This document shows positions 1 to 6,701 of a stretch of DNA of 35,521 bases, one piece after another (positions within the stretch are counted from its first letter, which is position 1; each line of letters opens with the position of its first letter). Both the position numbers and the translations under genes were made by a program. The stretch spans positions 1 through 35,521 of IMG/VR virus record IMGVR_UViG_3300043595_000059; one strand, given 5' to 3'. This DNA is from a virus. Under the pieces are notes generated by a model. The model saw only the letters and a program-made list of their open reading frames with translations. It was not told where the DNA came from and ran no database searches.

Positions 1-198
1 TGCGGCCCACGCTGCGTCCCACGCTGCGTCCCCCGCTGCGTCCCTCGCTGCGTCCCTCGCTGCGTCCCCCGCTGCGACCCTCGCTGCGTCCCCCGCTGCG
101 TCCCTCGCTGCGTCCCCCGCTGCGTCCCCCGCTGCGTCCCCCGCTGCGACCCCCGCTGCGACCCACGCTGCGTCCCACGCTGCGACCCCCGCTGCGGC
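1..198. repeat. 12-bp in-frame tandem repeat, left end
   Basis: Sixteen head-to-tail units of the form TGCGNCCCNCGC (N variable) plus a partial unit. Variation is confined to two positions. On the minus strand these choose Asp, Val or Ala (GAC, GTC, GCC) and Gly, Arg or Trp (GGG, AGG, TGG). The unit is a multiple of three, so a change in copy number changes protein length without breaking the frame. Confidence 0.95.
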
Positions 199-564
199 CA
201 GGTCCTTCGCCTGCACCGGGGTCATGGCGGCGACCGTGCGGACCACAGCGACGGTCGCCCGCCACTGCGGCCCGAACGTCAGCTCCAACTCGGCGTCGGT
301 GACATCGACCCCGCCGGCGATCCAGGCACGAACGTCGGCTTCGGTGGTGTCGGAGTCATCGTTCCAGGAGGTGCCGTGCCCTCGACGCTGGTCGACTTGT
401 TCGACGAGGTAGGCGTCACCCGGAACGGCTTGGCAAAGCCGGACGGCACCCTCGTAGCAGACCGCGGCGTCGGGCTGGTCGTTGCCGTAAGCGCCCTTGC
501 GCCAGCCTCGCCGGTCGAGCACCGCGATCAGCTGATCGCCGGGAATGTGGATGATCGTGGGCAT
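1..564 (-). CDS. DUF6197-like protein with long (G/R/W)(D/V/A)AA repeat, 5' part (cut by window edge)
   Basis: ATG at 564, preceded by GGAGG nine bases upstream. The frame stays open for exactly 188 codons to position 1 with no stop. Residues 1-120 form an ordinary globular domain with the pattern GWRKGAYG, then AVCYEGAVRL, then a SWND motif. This resembles DUF6197, a small actinobacterial and phage domain of unknown function (my recognition, not searched). From about residue 122 the chain is pure four-residue repeat (Gly/Arg/Trp, Asp/Val/Ala, Ala, Ala). The frame continues at the other end of the window in the same phase (35521 to 35183), so this is one gene split by linearisation, about 300 residues as drawn. 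It follows the sigma-factor gene by 31 bases and is the last early gene before the small membrane protein. Function unknown; the repeat is predicted to be helical and Ala-rich. Confidence 0.75.
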   Translation of the reverse strand, partial: MPTIIHIPGDQLIAVLDRRGWRKGAYGNDQPDAAVCYEGAVRLCQAVPGDAYLVEQVDQRRGHGTSWNDDSDTTEADVRAWIAGGVDVTDAELELTFGPQWRATVAVVRTVAAMTPVQAKDLAAAGVAAWDAAWVAAGVAAGDAAGDAAGDAARDAAGDAARVAAGDAARDAARDAAGDAAWDAAWAA

Positions 565-595
565 GTTCAGGTTCCTCCATTGGTCGGTTTGGGGG

Positions 596-1399
596 TCAGA
601 TGTGGAGCCGGTCGGGCCACGGTCGTGCGGCACGGATCGCGGCGGCGTAGCGGTCCTGGCGCCGTTCGACGCGGCCCACCGGCCGCCGGGTGGGCCGGGC
701 CACGTACTGGGCGTTGATCCCGTCGCGGAGCATCACGATCGCCTCGGTGTAGAGCTGGCAGACCCGCGACGGGGTCACACCCATCCGGGCGGCCAGAGCG
801 GTCTGGGAACGGCCGCCGGCGAACATGCCGATGATCACCGCCCGGTGCTTCGGGGCAAGCTCGGCGACGGCGTCGTTCAGGGTGGAGTGGAGCTCGGCCT
901 GTGCGAGCTCGTCGGCCGGGCCGAGGGTGGTCTCGTCGGCGACGACGTCGGCCAGGGTCAGGTCCTCGTCGCTGTCGGCCGTCTTGTACTCGAGGGCGAG
1001 AACGACCGAACGGGACATGCGTTCCTGGAGCGTGGCGAGCGCCTCGGCCGTCATGTCCAGGGCGGCGGCGGTCTCCGAACGTGTTGGGGCCCGGCCGAGG
1101 TCGGTGGCGAGCCGCTGCTGGGCCGATTCGAGCCGGCGGGCGCCACGGCGTACCGACCTGGGCGCCCAGTCGGCGGCCCGGACGTTGTCGAGGATCGCTC
1201 CCCGGATCCGTCGGGAGGCGTACCGCTCGAACGGCACTCCGAGGGCCGGGTTGAACCGGTGGGCGGCGTCGACCAGGCCGAGGCGGCCGGCGGCGGCGAG
1301 CTCGCCACGGTCGACGTGGCTGGGGAACCCGCCGGCCACCTGGTGCACCACCGAGGTGACGAGCGGCAGGTGCGCCTCGATGAGGTGATGGTTGGTCAC
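596..1399 (-). CDS. Sigma-70 family factor, FliA/WhiG type
   Basis: 267 residues from GTG 1399, which overlaps the stop of the SWIM gene as GTGA, with GGAGG eight bases upstream. A longer frame reaches 1615, but its extra 72 residues are a shadow of the SWIM gene. Region 2 spans about residues 5-80, with the GLVDAAHRFNP core-binding segment and the ASRRIRGAILDNVRAADW melting segment. A region 3 helix bundle spans about 88-150. Region 4 spans about 172-228, with LAPKHRAVIIGMF and the helix-turn-helix SQTALAARMGVTPSRVCQL. All three parts are present, so it should bind core polymerase and promoters. The family includes FliA, WhiG and stress sigmas. Its neighbours are a WhiB-like factor and a SWIM protein, suggesting redirection of host polymerase to phage middle or late promoters (inference). 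Confidence 0.85.
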   Translation of the reverse strand: MTNHHLIEAHLPLVTSVVHQVAGGFPSHVDRGELAAAGRLGLVDAAHRFNPALGVPFERYASRRIRGAILDNVRAADWAPRSVRRGARRLESAQQRLATDLGRAPTRSETAAALDMTAEALATLQERMSRSVVLALEYKTADSDEDLTLADVVADETTLGPADELAQAELHSTLNDAVAELAPKHRAVIIGMFAGGRSQTALAARMGVTPSRVCQLYTEAIVMLRDGINAQYVARPTRRPVGRVERRQDRYAAAIRAARPWPDRLHI

Positions 1400-1653
1400 C
1401 AGTCGTCCTCCGGTGGTGGGCGGGCGGTGGGTGCGAGGTCGACGGCGACGACCAGACGGACGGCGAGCAGGTGGGCGCACTGGTCGGTGCGGGCAGGGCA
1501 CGTGCACGACCAGACGTGCTGGGCGTAGGCGATCTGGTAGACGGTCCCGTCGCCCCGGCAGGCGGCGACCACCCGCAGCGGGTCGACCCGGGACAGGACG
1601 ACCCGGCCCTCGCACAGGTACCGGCGGGCCTTCGCAGCGGCGTTCTCCCTCAC
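1396..1653 (-). CDS. SWIM zinc-finger protein
   Basis: 85 residues from GTG 1653, in the same 4-base GTGA overlap with the WhiB stop that this operon uses throughout; an ATG at 1692 in the same frame is the alternative. The SWIM motif is complete: C50-x-C52-x6-C59-x-H61 in WSCTCPARTDQCAH, preceded by the usual strand VYQIAYAQHVWSC. SWIM domains bind one zinc and mediate DNA or protein contacts. Stand-alone SWIM proteins are common in actinobacteria, but few have a known role. The acidic Pro-rich C-terminus ends at the start of the sigma gene. A regulatory or DNA-transaction role is inferred from position only. Confidence 0.75.
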   Translation of the reverse strand: MRENAAAKARRYLCEGRVVLSRVDPLRVVAACRGDGTVYQIAYAQHVWSCTCPARTDQCAHLLAVRLVVAVDLAPTARPPPEDDW

Positions 1654-2048
1654 GTCACGACCGCCGGGGCGAGCCGCATCGGTGACCCCCACGAGCGGCG
1701 CACCATCACCGCCCCCTCGCGTTCGAGCAGCTTGACCTGACGACGGACCTGGACGTCGGACATGCCGAGCCGGTCCACCACCTGACGCACCGTCGTCGCG
1801 CCGTGCTCGATCTCGACCAGCACGAACTCGCGGTCAGTTTCCTCGACGCCGAGCCGCCCGGAGTGCCGTTCCCCCGGTGTCCGGCCACCCCACACCCCCA
1901 TCGGTTCGCCACGGGCGACGGCGTCGTCGAGGCACACCTGGCGGACCGTGCAGGCACGGCAGATCAGCCGGGCGCGGGGGAGGAGATGCGGGTCGTAGAA
2001 GATCGCGGCGTCCTGGCCACGGCACGCACCCTCCGCTTTCCAGCTCAT
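1650..2048 (-). CDS. WhiB-family iron-sulfur regulator fused to a winged helix
   Basis: 132 residues, with ATG 2048 overlapping the resolvase stop as ATGA. The WhiB signature is complete: Cys9, Cys30-x2-Cys33-x5-Cys39 for a [4Fe-4S] cluster, followed by the GVWGG turn at 51-55. Residues about 70-118 then form a second domain that looks like a winged helix-turn-helix (REFVLVEIEHGATTVRQVV, then DRLGMSDVQVRRQVKLLERE). Ordinary WhiB proteins end soon after GVWGG in a short basic tail and act by binding sigma region 4; here an added DNA-binding domain is likely. The sigma factor two genes downstream is a natural partner (inference). Phage WhiB proteins can repress host whiB genes and contribute to superinfection exclusion (known for mycobacteriophage TM4 WhiBTM4). 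Confidence 0.88.
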   Translation of the reverse strand: MSWKAEGACRGQDAAIFYDPHLLPRARLICRACTVRQVCLDDAVARGEPMGVWGGRTPGERHSGRLGVEETDREFVLVEIEHGATTVRQVVDRLGMSDVQVRRQVKLLEREGAVMVRRSWGSPMRLAPAVVT

Positions 2049-2500
2049 CGGAGCGCCCGGTACAGGGCGGCCTTCCCGGCGACGTCCCAGGCGGAGCGGG
2101 CGTGGCGGGCGTGGCCGGCGCCGAGCTTCTCCCGGGCGCCGACGAGCCTCGACGGATAGGAGCCGAGCGGCCCGGCACCGTTGTCACCCGGTGGGACGAC
2201 GACGGCGTCGGGGTACCAGCCCATGACGGCGCCGAGGACGACGGCGGTGTCGAGGAGCCCCTGGAGGCTGATGGTGCCCATGTGCGGGGTCGGGGTCACC
2301 AGCCCCTCGACGGCGACGGTGAACGACTCCTCCGGCCATTTGCACGTCACCGCGTCGAAGATCGCCGCTTGCACCTCGGCGAGATACGGCGCCATGTCCC
2401 CGTCGCGGGTCACCACCGCGGCCCACACGGCGGCGTCGACCTGGCGGGCCACGATCCCGCAGTAACGCCCCCCGGGATCGACCCCGACCACGCCGGTCAC
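2045..2500 (-). CDS. RuvC-like Holliday-junction resolvase
   Basis: 151 residues from GTG 2500, which overlaps the previous stop as GTGA. RNase H-like fold markers are in order: GVDPGGRYCGI with Asp8, VAVEGL with Glu65, and a C-terminal HARSAWDVAGKAA with His133 and Asp139. These fit the four metal ligands of RuvC. The length is close to RuvC (about 170). The enzyme would cut branched DNA arising from replication or ERF-mediated recombination, to give packageable duplex. It sits between the clamp-like gene and WhiB in the early operon. A RuvC-fold nuclease with another substrate is possible. Confidence 0.75.
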   Translation of the reverse strand: MTGVVGVDPGGRYCGIVARQVDAAVWAAVVTRDGDMAPYLAEVQAAIFDAVTCKWPEESFTVAVEGLVTPTPHMGTISLQGLLDTAVVLGAVMGWYPDAVVVPPGDNGAGPLGSYPSRLVGAREKLGAGHARHARSAWDVAGKAALYRALR

Positions 2501-3162
2501 TGGACCCGGCAGGTCATGAGGAGCCCGAGGATCGACGGCTCGCAGTCGATCTCGAACTGGGCGCTCCCGTCCGGGCCGGCCAGATGGAAGACGACCGGAT
2601 GGACCAGGTCGCGGAGCTTGCCGAACCGGCCGAGCATCGCCGGCGAGAACGCCACCCTCTGGGTCGGGGTGAGGTTCCGGCCGGCGAACAGCTGCTGCCA
2701 GTCGACGTACGGGCCGCCGTACAGGTCGAGGTCGAGCTGCTCCCGGTCCGACCCGACCACCATCACCTGCCGGTCGAGGTCCGAGGACAAGGTCGGCATC
2801 GACGGACGCTCACCGGAACGGACCTCGACGGTCACCTGCGTCGGGGGTATCCCGTTCTTGTCCGCTGCGACCGCGTCGCGCAGCACCCACGACATCAGGT
2901 TCCGCATCCGGCCGTCGTGGTCGATCACGACATGGGTCTCGCCGGCCACCGCGGCGTCGGCGACGTCGAGGTCGTCCTCGTCGACCTTCACGGTCGAGGT
3001 GAGCAGCATCACCCCGTCGGCGGCGACCAGCCGGACCGCCCGGTCGAACACCTCGACGAGCAGGGTCCGGTACAGCTGAGGGCGATGCTCGTCGGTGCCG
3101 GAAGCGAGCGACGTGTTCAGCCACGCCGTGGCGAACCCGCGGGCGGGCAACATCATCTTCAC
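2497..3162 (-). CDS. Sliding-clamp-like protein (DnaN fold), short
   Basis: 221 residues from ATG 3162. The N-terminal half reads like a clamp domain: LPARGFATAWL, then LYRTLLVEVFDRAVRLVAADG followed by MLLTSTV. The C-terminus reads like the last clamp domain: FSPAMLGRFGKLRDL, a PVVFHLAGPDG strand and a final GLLMTCRV in the place of the bacterial terminal MPMRL-type strand. Bacterial beta clamps have about 370-400 residues in three domains, so this would hold only two. It could trimerise as PCNA does, or act as a decoy that binds host polymerase or clamp-loader (inference). The fold call rests on pattern similarity; a structure prediction would decide. Confidence 0.5.
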   Translation of the reverse strand: MKMMLPARGFATAWLNTSLASGTDEHRPQLYRTLLVEVFDRAVRLVAADGVMLLTSTVKVDEDDLDVADAAVAGETHVVIDHDGRMRNLMSWVLRDAVAADKNGIPPTQVTVEVRSGERPSMPTLSSDLDRQVMVVGSDREQLDLDLYGGPYVDWQQLFAGRNLTPTQRVAFSPAMLGRFGKLRDLVHPVVFHLAGPDGSAQFEIDCEPSILGLLMTCRVQ

Positions 3163-3569
3163 GGCTGGACCTCCGGTTGTTGCTCGGTGAGGAACGTCTG
3201 CATGGCAGCGAGGTGCCGGCCGGCCGAGTAGCCGGCGGTGTACTCCCGGCCGGATTTCGGTGGGATCTTCGTCTCGACCCCGCCGGGCCTGGAGGCGTCA
3301 CCGATCGTCTGGGTGAACCCGCGGTACCCGTCGAGCCACCCCTCGGCCAGCTCGATCGACGGCTTCGCCTTCAGGTCCTCGAGGTAGCCGTCGAGCTCGT
3401 CGAGCCGGTGCAGGATCGCCGAGGCGACCCGGTGCAGGGTCAGGTCGGCCAGCAGCGTGTCCCGGCCCGTCGTGATCCCGACGGCGACCTCGGCGCACAG
3501 CACGTCGTTCACCCACACCCGGCCGGACTCCTCGACCAGCACGGCCACATCGTCACGGCGGCGGCTCAC
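3159..3569 (-). CDS. Early protein of unknown function
   Basis: 136 residues from GTG 3569, which overlaps the previous stop as GTGA; the frame extends to 3707, but the added part is Arg/Pro-rich shadow. Not recognised. It has an N-terminal beta-type stretch (DDVAVLVEESGRVWVNDVL), a helical middle (LHRVASAILHRLDELDGYLE) and a C-terminus with an HLAAMQTFLTEQQ helix. No cysteine cluster or signal peptide. Its place between a DUF3846-like gene and the clamp-like gene suggests a replication-associated accessory role. Confidence 0.65.
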   Translation of the reverse strand: MSRRRDDVAVLVEESGRVWVNDVLCAEVAVGITTGRDTLLADLTLHRVASAILHRLDELDGYLEDLKAKPSIELAEGWLDGYRGFTQTIGDASRPGGVETKIPPKSGREYTAGYSAGRHLAAMQTFLTEQQPEVQP

Positions 3570-3895
3570 GACGCCATCTCCTGAGCGAACGACACCAAGG
3601 TGCGCACATGGTCGGTCAGGTCGGCGCTGACGCCGTGCAAGTCGGGTGGGCCGACGATCACGACATGGCCACGCAGCACACCAACGTCCCGGTGACCCAG
3701 AGCACACACCAACGTCGCCAACCTGTTGACCGGTAGACCGTGCACCATGCCCTCCTCGTTGACGTACATCGGCGACCCGTCGCTCAGCCCAACCGCCTCG
3801 ATGGAGCCGCCGACGATCGCCTGGTAGTCGGCGAGGTCACCGATGTCCCGGTACGTGACCTCACCCTCGGCCGTGATGATCACCCCGGCGGTCAT
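3566..3895 (-). CDS. DUF3846-like protein
   Basis: 109 residues from ATG 3895 (ATGA overlap with the gene before). The chain shows the family pattern: IVGGSIEAVGL, then MYVNEEGMVHGLPVNRLAT, then a HVVIVGPPD strand near the end. DUF3846 proteins are small, common in phages and mobile elements, and of unknown function. The Asn/Glu-rich loop followed by GLPxNR is the most conserved part and is intact. Confidence 0.7.
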   Translation of the reverse strand: MTAGVIITAEGEVTYRDIGDLADYQAIVGGSIEAVGLSDGSPMYVNEEGMVHGLPVNRLATLVCALGHRDVGVLRGHVVIVGPPDLHGVSADLTDHVRTLVSFAQEMAS

Positions 3896-4044
3896 GACGC
3901 CTCCCGGTCGGGGTCGGGGGTGAGCGGCCGCTCGTTGTCCGAGCCACACACCCGGCAGTTCGTCAGCAGCCGCGGCGGGTCCTCACGGCGCAACAGGACC
4001 TCCTGCGCCTCCCACGGATGCGAACACCAATGCTCAGCGGTCAT
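3892..4044 (-). CDS. 50-residue putative zinc-ribbon protein
   Basis: ATG 4044 overlaps the previous stop as ATGA, with AAGGAG seven bases upstream, and the stop overlaps the DUF3846 start. The chain has a CSHPW near the start and CRVCG in the middle. This C/H...CxxC pattern fits a single small zinc site. No family recognised. Gene spacing and the Shine-Dalgarno site make it a real gene. Confidence 0.6.
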   Translation of the reverse strand: MTAEHWCSHPWEAQEVLLRREDPPRLLTNCRVCGSDNERPLTPDPDREAS

Positions 4045-4352
4045 CGGGGCTCCTTCGGGCGGTGCAGAGCGAGGAGCCGATCCACCGTCTCGGTGTGGTC
4101 CATCGGCACCCACCGCTTCGACACCGGCGCCGGTGGCCGCGACGAGGCGTCACGGAGCGCCTCCACCAGCAGCGCCCGCTCGGTCATGGCCCGGCCGAGA
4201 CGCCGGTCGTCGACGAGGCGGCGCACACCACGGGCCCGCCGGTACGGCAACCGCCGCGCGAGCCGCAGCAGCGCCCGGTCGACGCCGGTGTCGGCGACGT
4301 CGGTGACGAACAGCCGGTCGAGGACGCTCACCCGACGGCGACGGCGGCTCAT
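4041..4352 (-). CDS. Small very basic protein, unknown
   Basis: 103 residues from ATG 4352 in an ATGA overlap with the ERF stop. It starts MSRRRRRVS and is rich in Arg and Leu throughout, suggesting nucleic-acid binding, but no domain is recognised. Its place directly after ERF puts it in the recombination block. Confidence 0.55.
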   Translation of the reverse strand: MSRRRRRVSVLDRLFVTDVADTGVDRALLRLARRLPYRRARGVRRLVDDRRLGRAMTERALLVEALRDASSRPPAPVSKRWVPMDHTETVDRLLALHRPKEPR

Positions 4353-4999
4353 CCGACCGGCTCCGATTCCTGCTGCTCCGCGGTGAGCTCGATCCGGGAC
4401 TGCCACTCATCAGCCAGATCCGCGGTGAGCGACCCTCGCTTGATCCCCTCTTCCTGAACCCACTCGATGATGAGCCCGGGATCGGCCAGCGCCTTCGTCG
4501 CCGCACGGAGCTCGTCGAAGCGGGCCGACAGCGGCGTAGGTGCCGCGACGTACGAGGCCGGCGCACGCTCGTAGGTCTCAGCGTCGGGGTCCGGTTCGTT
4601 CGTCGGCAGCGTGAGCGCCTGGATCAACGCCGTCCGGAACGCCACCGACATCGCCTTCGACACGGCCTTGTCACCGGAGTCAAAGGCCTCGGCCGGAACC
4701 ACGGCGTCGACGCTCGACCCGTCCGGCGCCATGAACCGGTACCGGACCCGCACCGACACATGCGCCATCGGCGTCCGGTTCTTCCCCACCTCCACCGTCC
4801 CGATATCGACCTCCTCCACCATCGGGACCACGACCACCCGGTGGGTGCGCAACGCCGGGCCGACCGCGTTCATCACCCCGTCGATCCCCCGGAACGAAAA
4901 CTGCTGCGCCTTGTTCATCCCGTCCTTCGGGACGGCCCGGACGTCGGCCATGACCGCGGCCAGGGCGGCGTAGATCCCCGGCGTGTCATCGTCGCTCAT
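4349..4999 (-). CDS. erf: ERF-family single-strand annealing protein
   Basis: 216 residues, ATG 4999, ATGA overlap with the Gam-like gene. The core is typical of ERF: IYAALAAVMADVRAVPKDG, the FSFRGIDGVMNAVGPALRTH segment and the diagnostic GDKAVSKAMSVAFRTALIQAL at about 109-129. The C-terminal 70 residues are a variable acidic tail, as in other ERF proteins. ERF anneals complementary single strands and supports phage genome circularisation and recombination-dependent replication. Its partners here would be the Gam-like protein upstream and the RuvC-like resolvase downstream; no phage exonuclease is evident nearby. Confidence 0.88.
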   Translation of the reverse strand: MSDDDTPGIYAALAAVMADVRAVPKDGMNKAQQFSFRGIDGVMNAVGPALRTHRVVVVPMVEEVDIGTVEVGKNRTPMAHVSVRVRYRFMAPDGSSVDAVVPAEAFDSGDKAVSKAMSVAFRTALIQALTLPTNEPDPDAETYERAPASYVAAPTPLSARFDELRAATKALADPGLIIEWVQEEGIKRGSLTADLADEWQSRIELTAEQQESEPVG

Positions 5000-5625
5000 C
5001 GGACCTTCACCCCGTAGGCGACAGGGCCCTGCGACACCTGCACGCCGGGGACGAGCTCCCCGGTCGTCGTGTCGACGAGCGCACCCTCGGCGGTCGGGGT
5101 GAACCGGTCCGACTTGAGCGGGGACGTCAACGGCTTCAACGCGACGGCCTCCGGTGCGTTGGCCAACGCCCAGGCGGTGAACGCCTCGGAGTCGGTGACC
5201 GTCGACCGGACCCGGCCGGCCCGCCGGGTGATGTCCCCACCCGGCAGCCTGTACGTCGCCGGCAGGTCCGGGTTCTCGTCCTCCAGCCGGCGCCGGTACT
5301 CCACCAACTTCGCCTCGAAGAACCCGACCGTCCGAGCCAGCGGCGACGACACCTCATCCAGCCACTGGCGGATCCCGGCGATCTCGTACTCGGCCACCTG
5401 CTCGACCCGCAGCAGCTCACGGTTCGCCCGCCCGATCTTGCGCATCGCCCAACAGGCCGCGTCGTCCGACTCCACCATCCACAGCGGTGCGTCGTCATCG
5501 AGCGGGTCCGGGGCACCATCCGGCGCCGGGACATGCGCCTCCTCGAGGATCTCGGCCCGGTGACCGGACACGGCGGCCCGGTTCGACGCCCAGTCCTCCA
5601 CCGGGTCCTCACTGGCGAGGCTCAT
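4996..5625 (-). CDS. Gam-like host-nuclease inhibitor
   Basis: 209 residues from ATG 5625. A helical N-terminal half with RANRELLRVEQVAEYEIAGI, then WLDEVSSPLARTVGFFEAKL leads into the short motif LPGGDITRRAGRVRS. This layout of two long helices, then a Pro-Gly strand and an Arg, is that of Mu Gam-like proteins, which bind double-strand ends and block host RecBCD or AddAB. Position directly before ERF supports the call, since Gam-annealase pairs are common. The acidic first 50 residues are specific to this protein. A Gp157-type helical protein is the main alternative. Confidence 0.55.
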   Translation of the reverse strand: MSLASEDPVEDWASNRAAVSGHRAEILEEAHVPAPDGAPDPLDDDAPLWMVESDDAACWAMRKIGRANRELLRVEQVAEYEIAGIRQWLDEVSSPLARTVGFFEAKLVEYRRRLEDENPDLPATYRLPGGDITRRAGRVRSTVTDSEAFTAWALANAPEAVALKPLTSPLKSDRFTPTAEGALVDTTTGELVPGVQVSQGPVAYGVKVR

Positions 5626-5969
5626 GACTCCACCTCCTGCGACTCGGTGGCAGCGGGGTCACCTGCGCGGCGCGACAGGTACACCTCGAGCGAGGCCGTC
5701 CCGAAGTACTTGCGCACCGACCGGTGATGCTCGCCCTCGTCCCATGCGACCGGGCCGTCGGCGGCCAGGAGGGCGCTGTATCGCTCGAACTCCTCGGCAG
5801 ACGAGACCATCACCGAGTAGAGGCCGGCGGTGAACAGGTCGGGCTCCGGGATCGGGAACGCCGTGCGGACCAGCACCCACTTGCACAGCAGGCTGAGGTC
5901 CTGGACGTGTAGACGCACATCCTCCTTGAACTGGCGGCGGGCATCAGCCGCCTCGATCGCATCGCTCAT
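5622..5969 (-). CDS. Early protein of unknown function
   Basis: 115 residues, with ATG 5969 overlapping the stop of the winged-helix gene as ATGA. It has an N-terminal helix (ADARRQFKEDVRLHVQDLSLL) and a C-terminal stretch VRKYFGTASLEVYLSRRAG. Not recognised. It travels with the recombination genes. Confidence 0.6.
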   Translation of the reverse strand: MSDAIEAADARRQFKEDVRLHVQDLSLLCKWVLVRTAFPIPEPDLFTAGLYSVMVSSAEEFERYSALLAADGPVAWDEGEHHRSVRKYFGTASLEVYLSRRAGDPAATESQEVES

Positions 5970-6586
5970 GACCGACCACCCCCGGAGGCCCGGTCACGGA
6001 GCCGGTCCTGCGAAACCTCCACCGGCCCGTGCTGCCCGGCCGCCTCCCACCCCGACAAGGTGAGCGTCACCGACGACGTCCGCCGCCCGTCCGTCTTCGC
6101 CATCACCAGACCCTTCGACTTCAAGCGGAACAGCGCGTTCGACACCTGGATGTTCGACAGGCCGGTCAGGCCCGCGATCTTCCCGTGGACCCCCTCGCCG
6201 TCGGACAGTTCCCCACCGGCGTCGGCCAGCAGGGCCAGCACCTCGTTCGTCGGGCCACCCTGGCCCGCGCCAACCTCCGGCTCGGCCGGCCCATCAACCG
6301 AGAACGTCACCGGCTCCCCGGCCGCCGGCTCGACCACCGGCTCCGGTGGCGGATCCGGCTCCTCCACCGGTGGCGGCTCCGGCTCCGGAGGGTCAGCCAC
6401 CACGACCGGGATCAGCCTCACCATCTCGAGGAACGGCAGGTACAGGTGCTGGCTCTGCGAACCGAGCGCCAGATCGATCCGCAGATCACACCCAGCCGAC
6501 ATCAGCTCGAACAGCACCGTCCCACGACCATCACTGGCCGCAACAGCATCAGCAGGCACACCCCTCAGGGCAGTCGCTTCATTCAC
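5966..6586 (-). CDS. Winged-helix protein with Pro/Glu-rich linker
   Basis: 206 residues from GTG 6586, chosen because GGAGG lies seven bases upstream; the frame continues to 6775 without a usable signal. Three parts are visible: a globular N-terminal domain (about 1-70), a Pro/Glu linker with PPEPEPPPVEEPDPPPEP, and a C-terminal winged helix (about 125-190) with GKIAGLTGLSNIQVSNALFRL and a basic wing. It looks like a DNA-binding regulator or replication factor. The Shine-Dalgarno sits inside a perfect inverted repeat (6590-6605), which could allow self-control. It is the first gene after a 115-base gap, so a promoter may lie just upstream. Confidence 0.65.
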   Translation of the reverse strand: MNEATALRGVPADAVAASDGRGTVLFELMSAGCDLRIDLALGSQSQHLYLPFLEMVRLIPVVVADPPEPEPPPVEEPDPPPEPVVEPAAGEPVTFSVDGPAEPEVGAGQGGPTNEVLALLADAGGELSDGEGVHGKIAGLTGLSNIQVSNALFRLKSKGLVMAKTDGRRTSSVTLTLSGWEAAGQHGPVEVSQDRLRDRASGGGRS

Positions 6587-6701
6587 GAAATCACCTCCAG
6601 GTGATAGTGGGGATAGGTGGTCGGCCGAGGTCGCACATCCCTGGCGACACGCTCGAGGAGGAACCATCAACCCCTTGCGCTCGGACTCGGCCGACCAGAA
6701 C
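6587..6701 (-). other. Intergenic gap upstream of the winged-helix gene
   Basis: 115 bases between the stop at 6702 and the GTG at 6586. Apart from the inverted repeat at 6590-6605 there is no obvious promoter matching the actinobacterial consensus. It is one of few gaps in the early operon and a plausible place for an internal promoter. Confidence 0.4.
6590..6605 (-). promoter_or_regulatory. Perfect inverted repeat over a ribosome binding site
   Basis: ATCACCT, two bases, AGGTGAT: seven-base arms that match exactly. It includes the GGAGGTGA Shine-Dalgarno of the winged-helix gene starting at 6586. It is either an operator for that protein or an RNA fold that hides the binding site; the two-base centre favours a DNA operator. 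Confidence 0.5.

Noticed and set aside
1-200. CRISPR-like array at the ends
   Set aside because: The units are 12 bp with no unique spacers and stay in frame; this is a coding tandem repeat.
596-1615. N-terminally extended sigma factor from 1615
   Set aside because: The added 72 residues are Arg/Pro-rich and overlap the SWIM gene; GTG 1399 has a Shine-Dalgarno and the usual stop/start overlap.
545-3079. Long plus-strand open frames (for example 545-1528 and 1877-3079)
   Set aside because: They lie opposite recognised minus-strand genes and contain low-complexity Gly/Arg/Pro chains, typical shadows in high-GC DNA.
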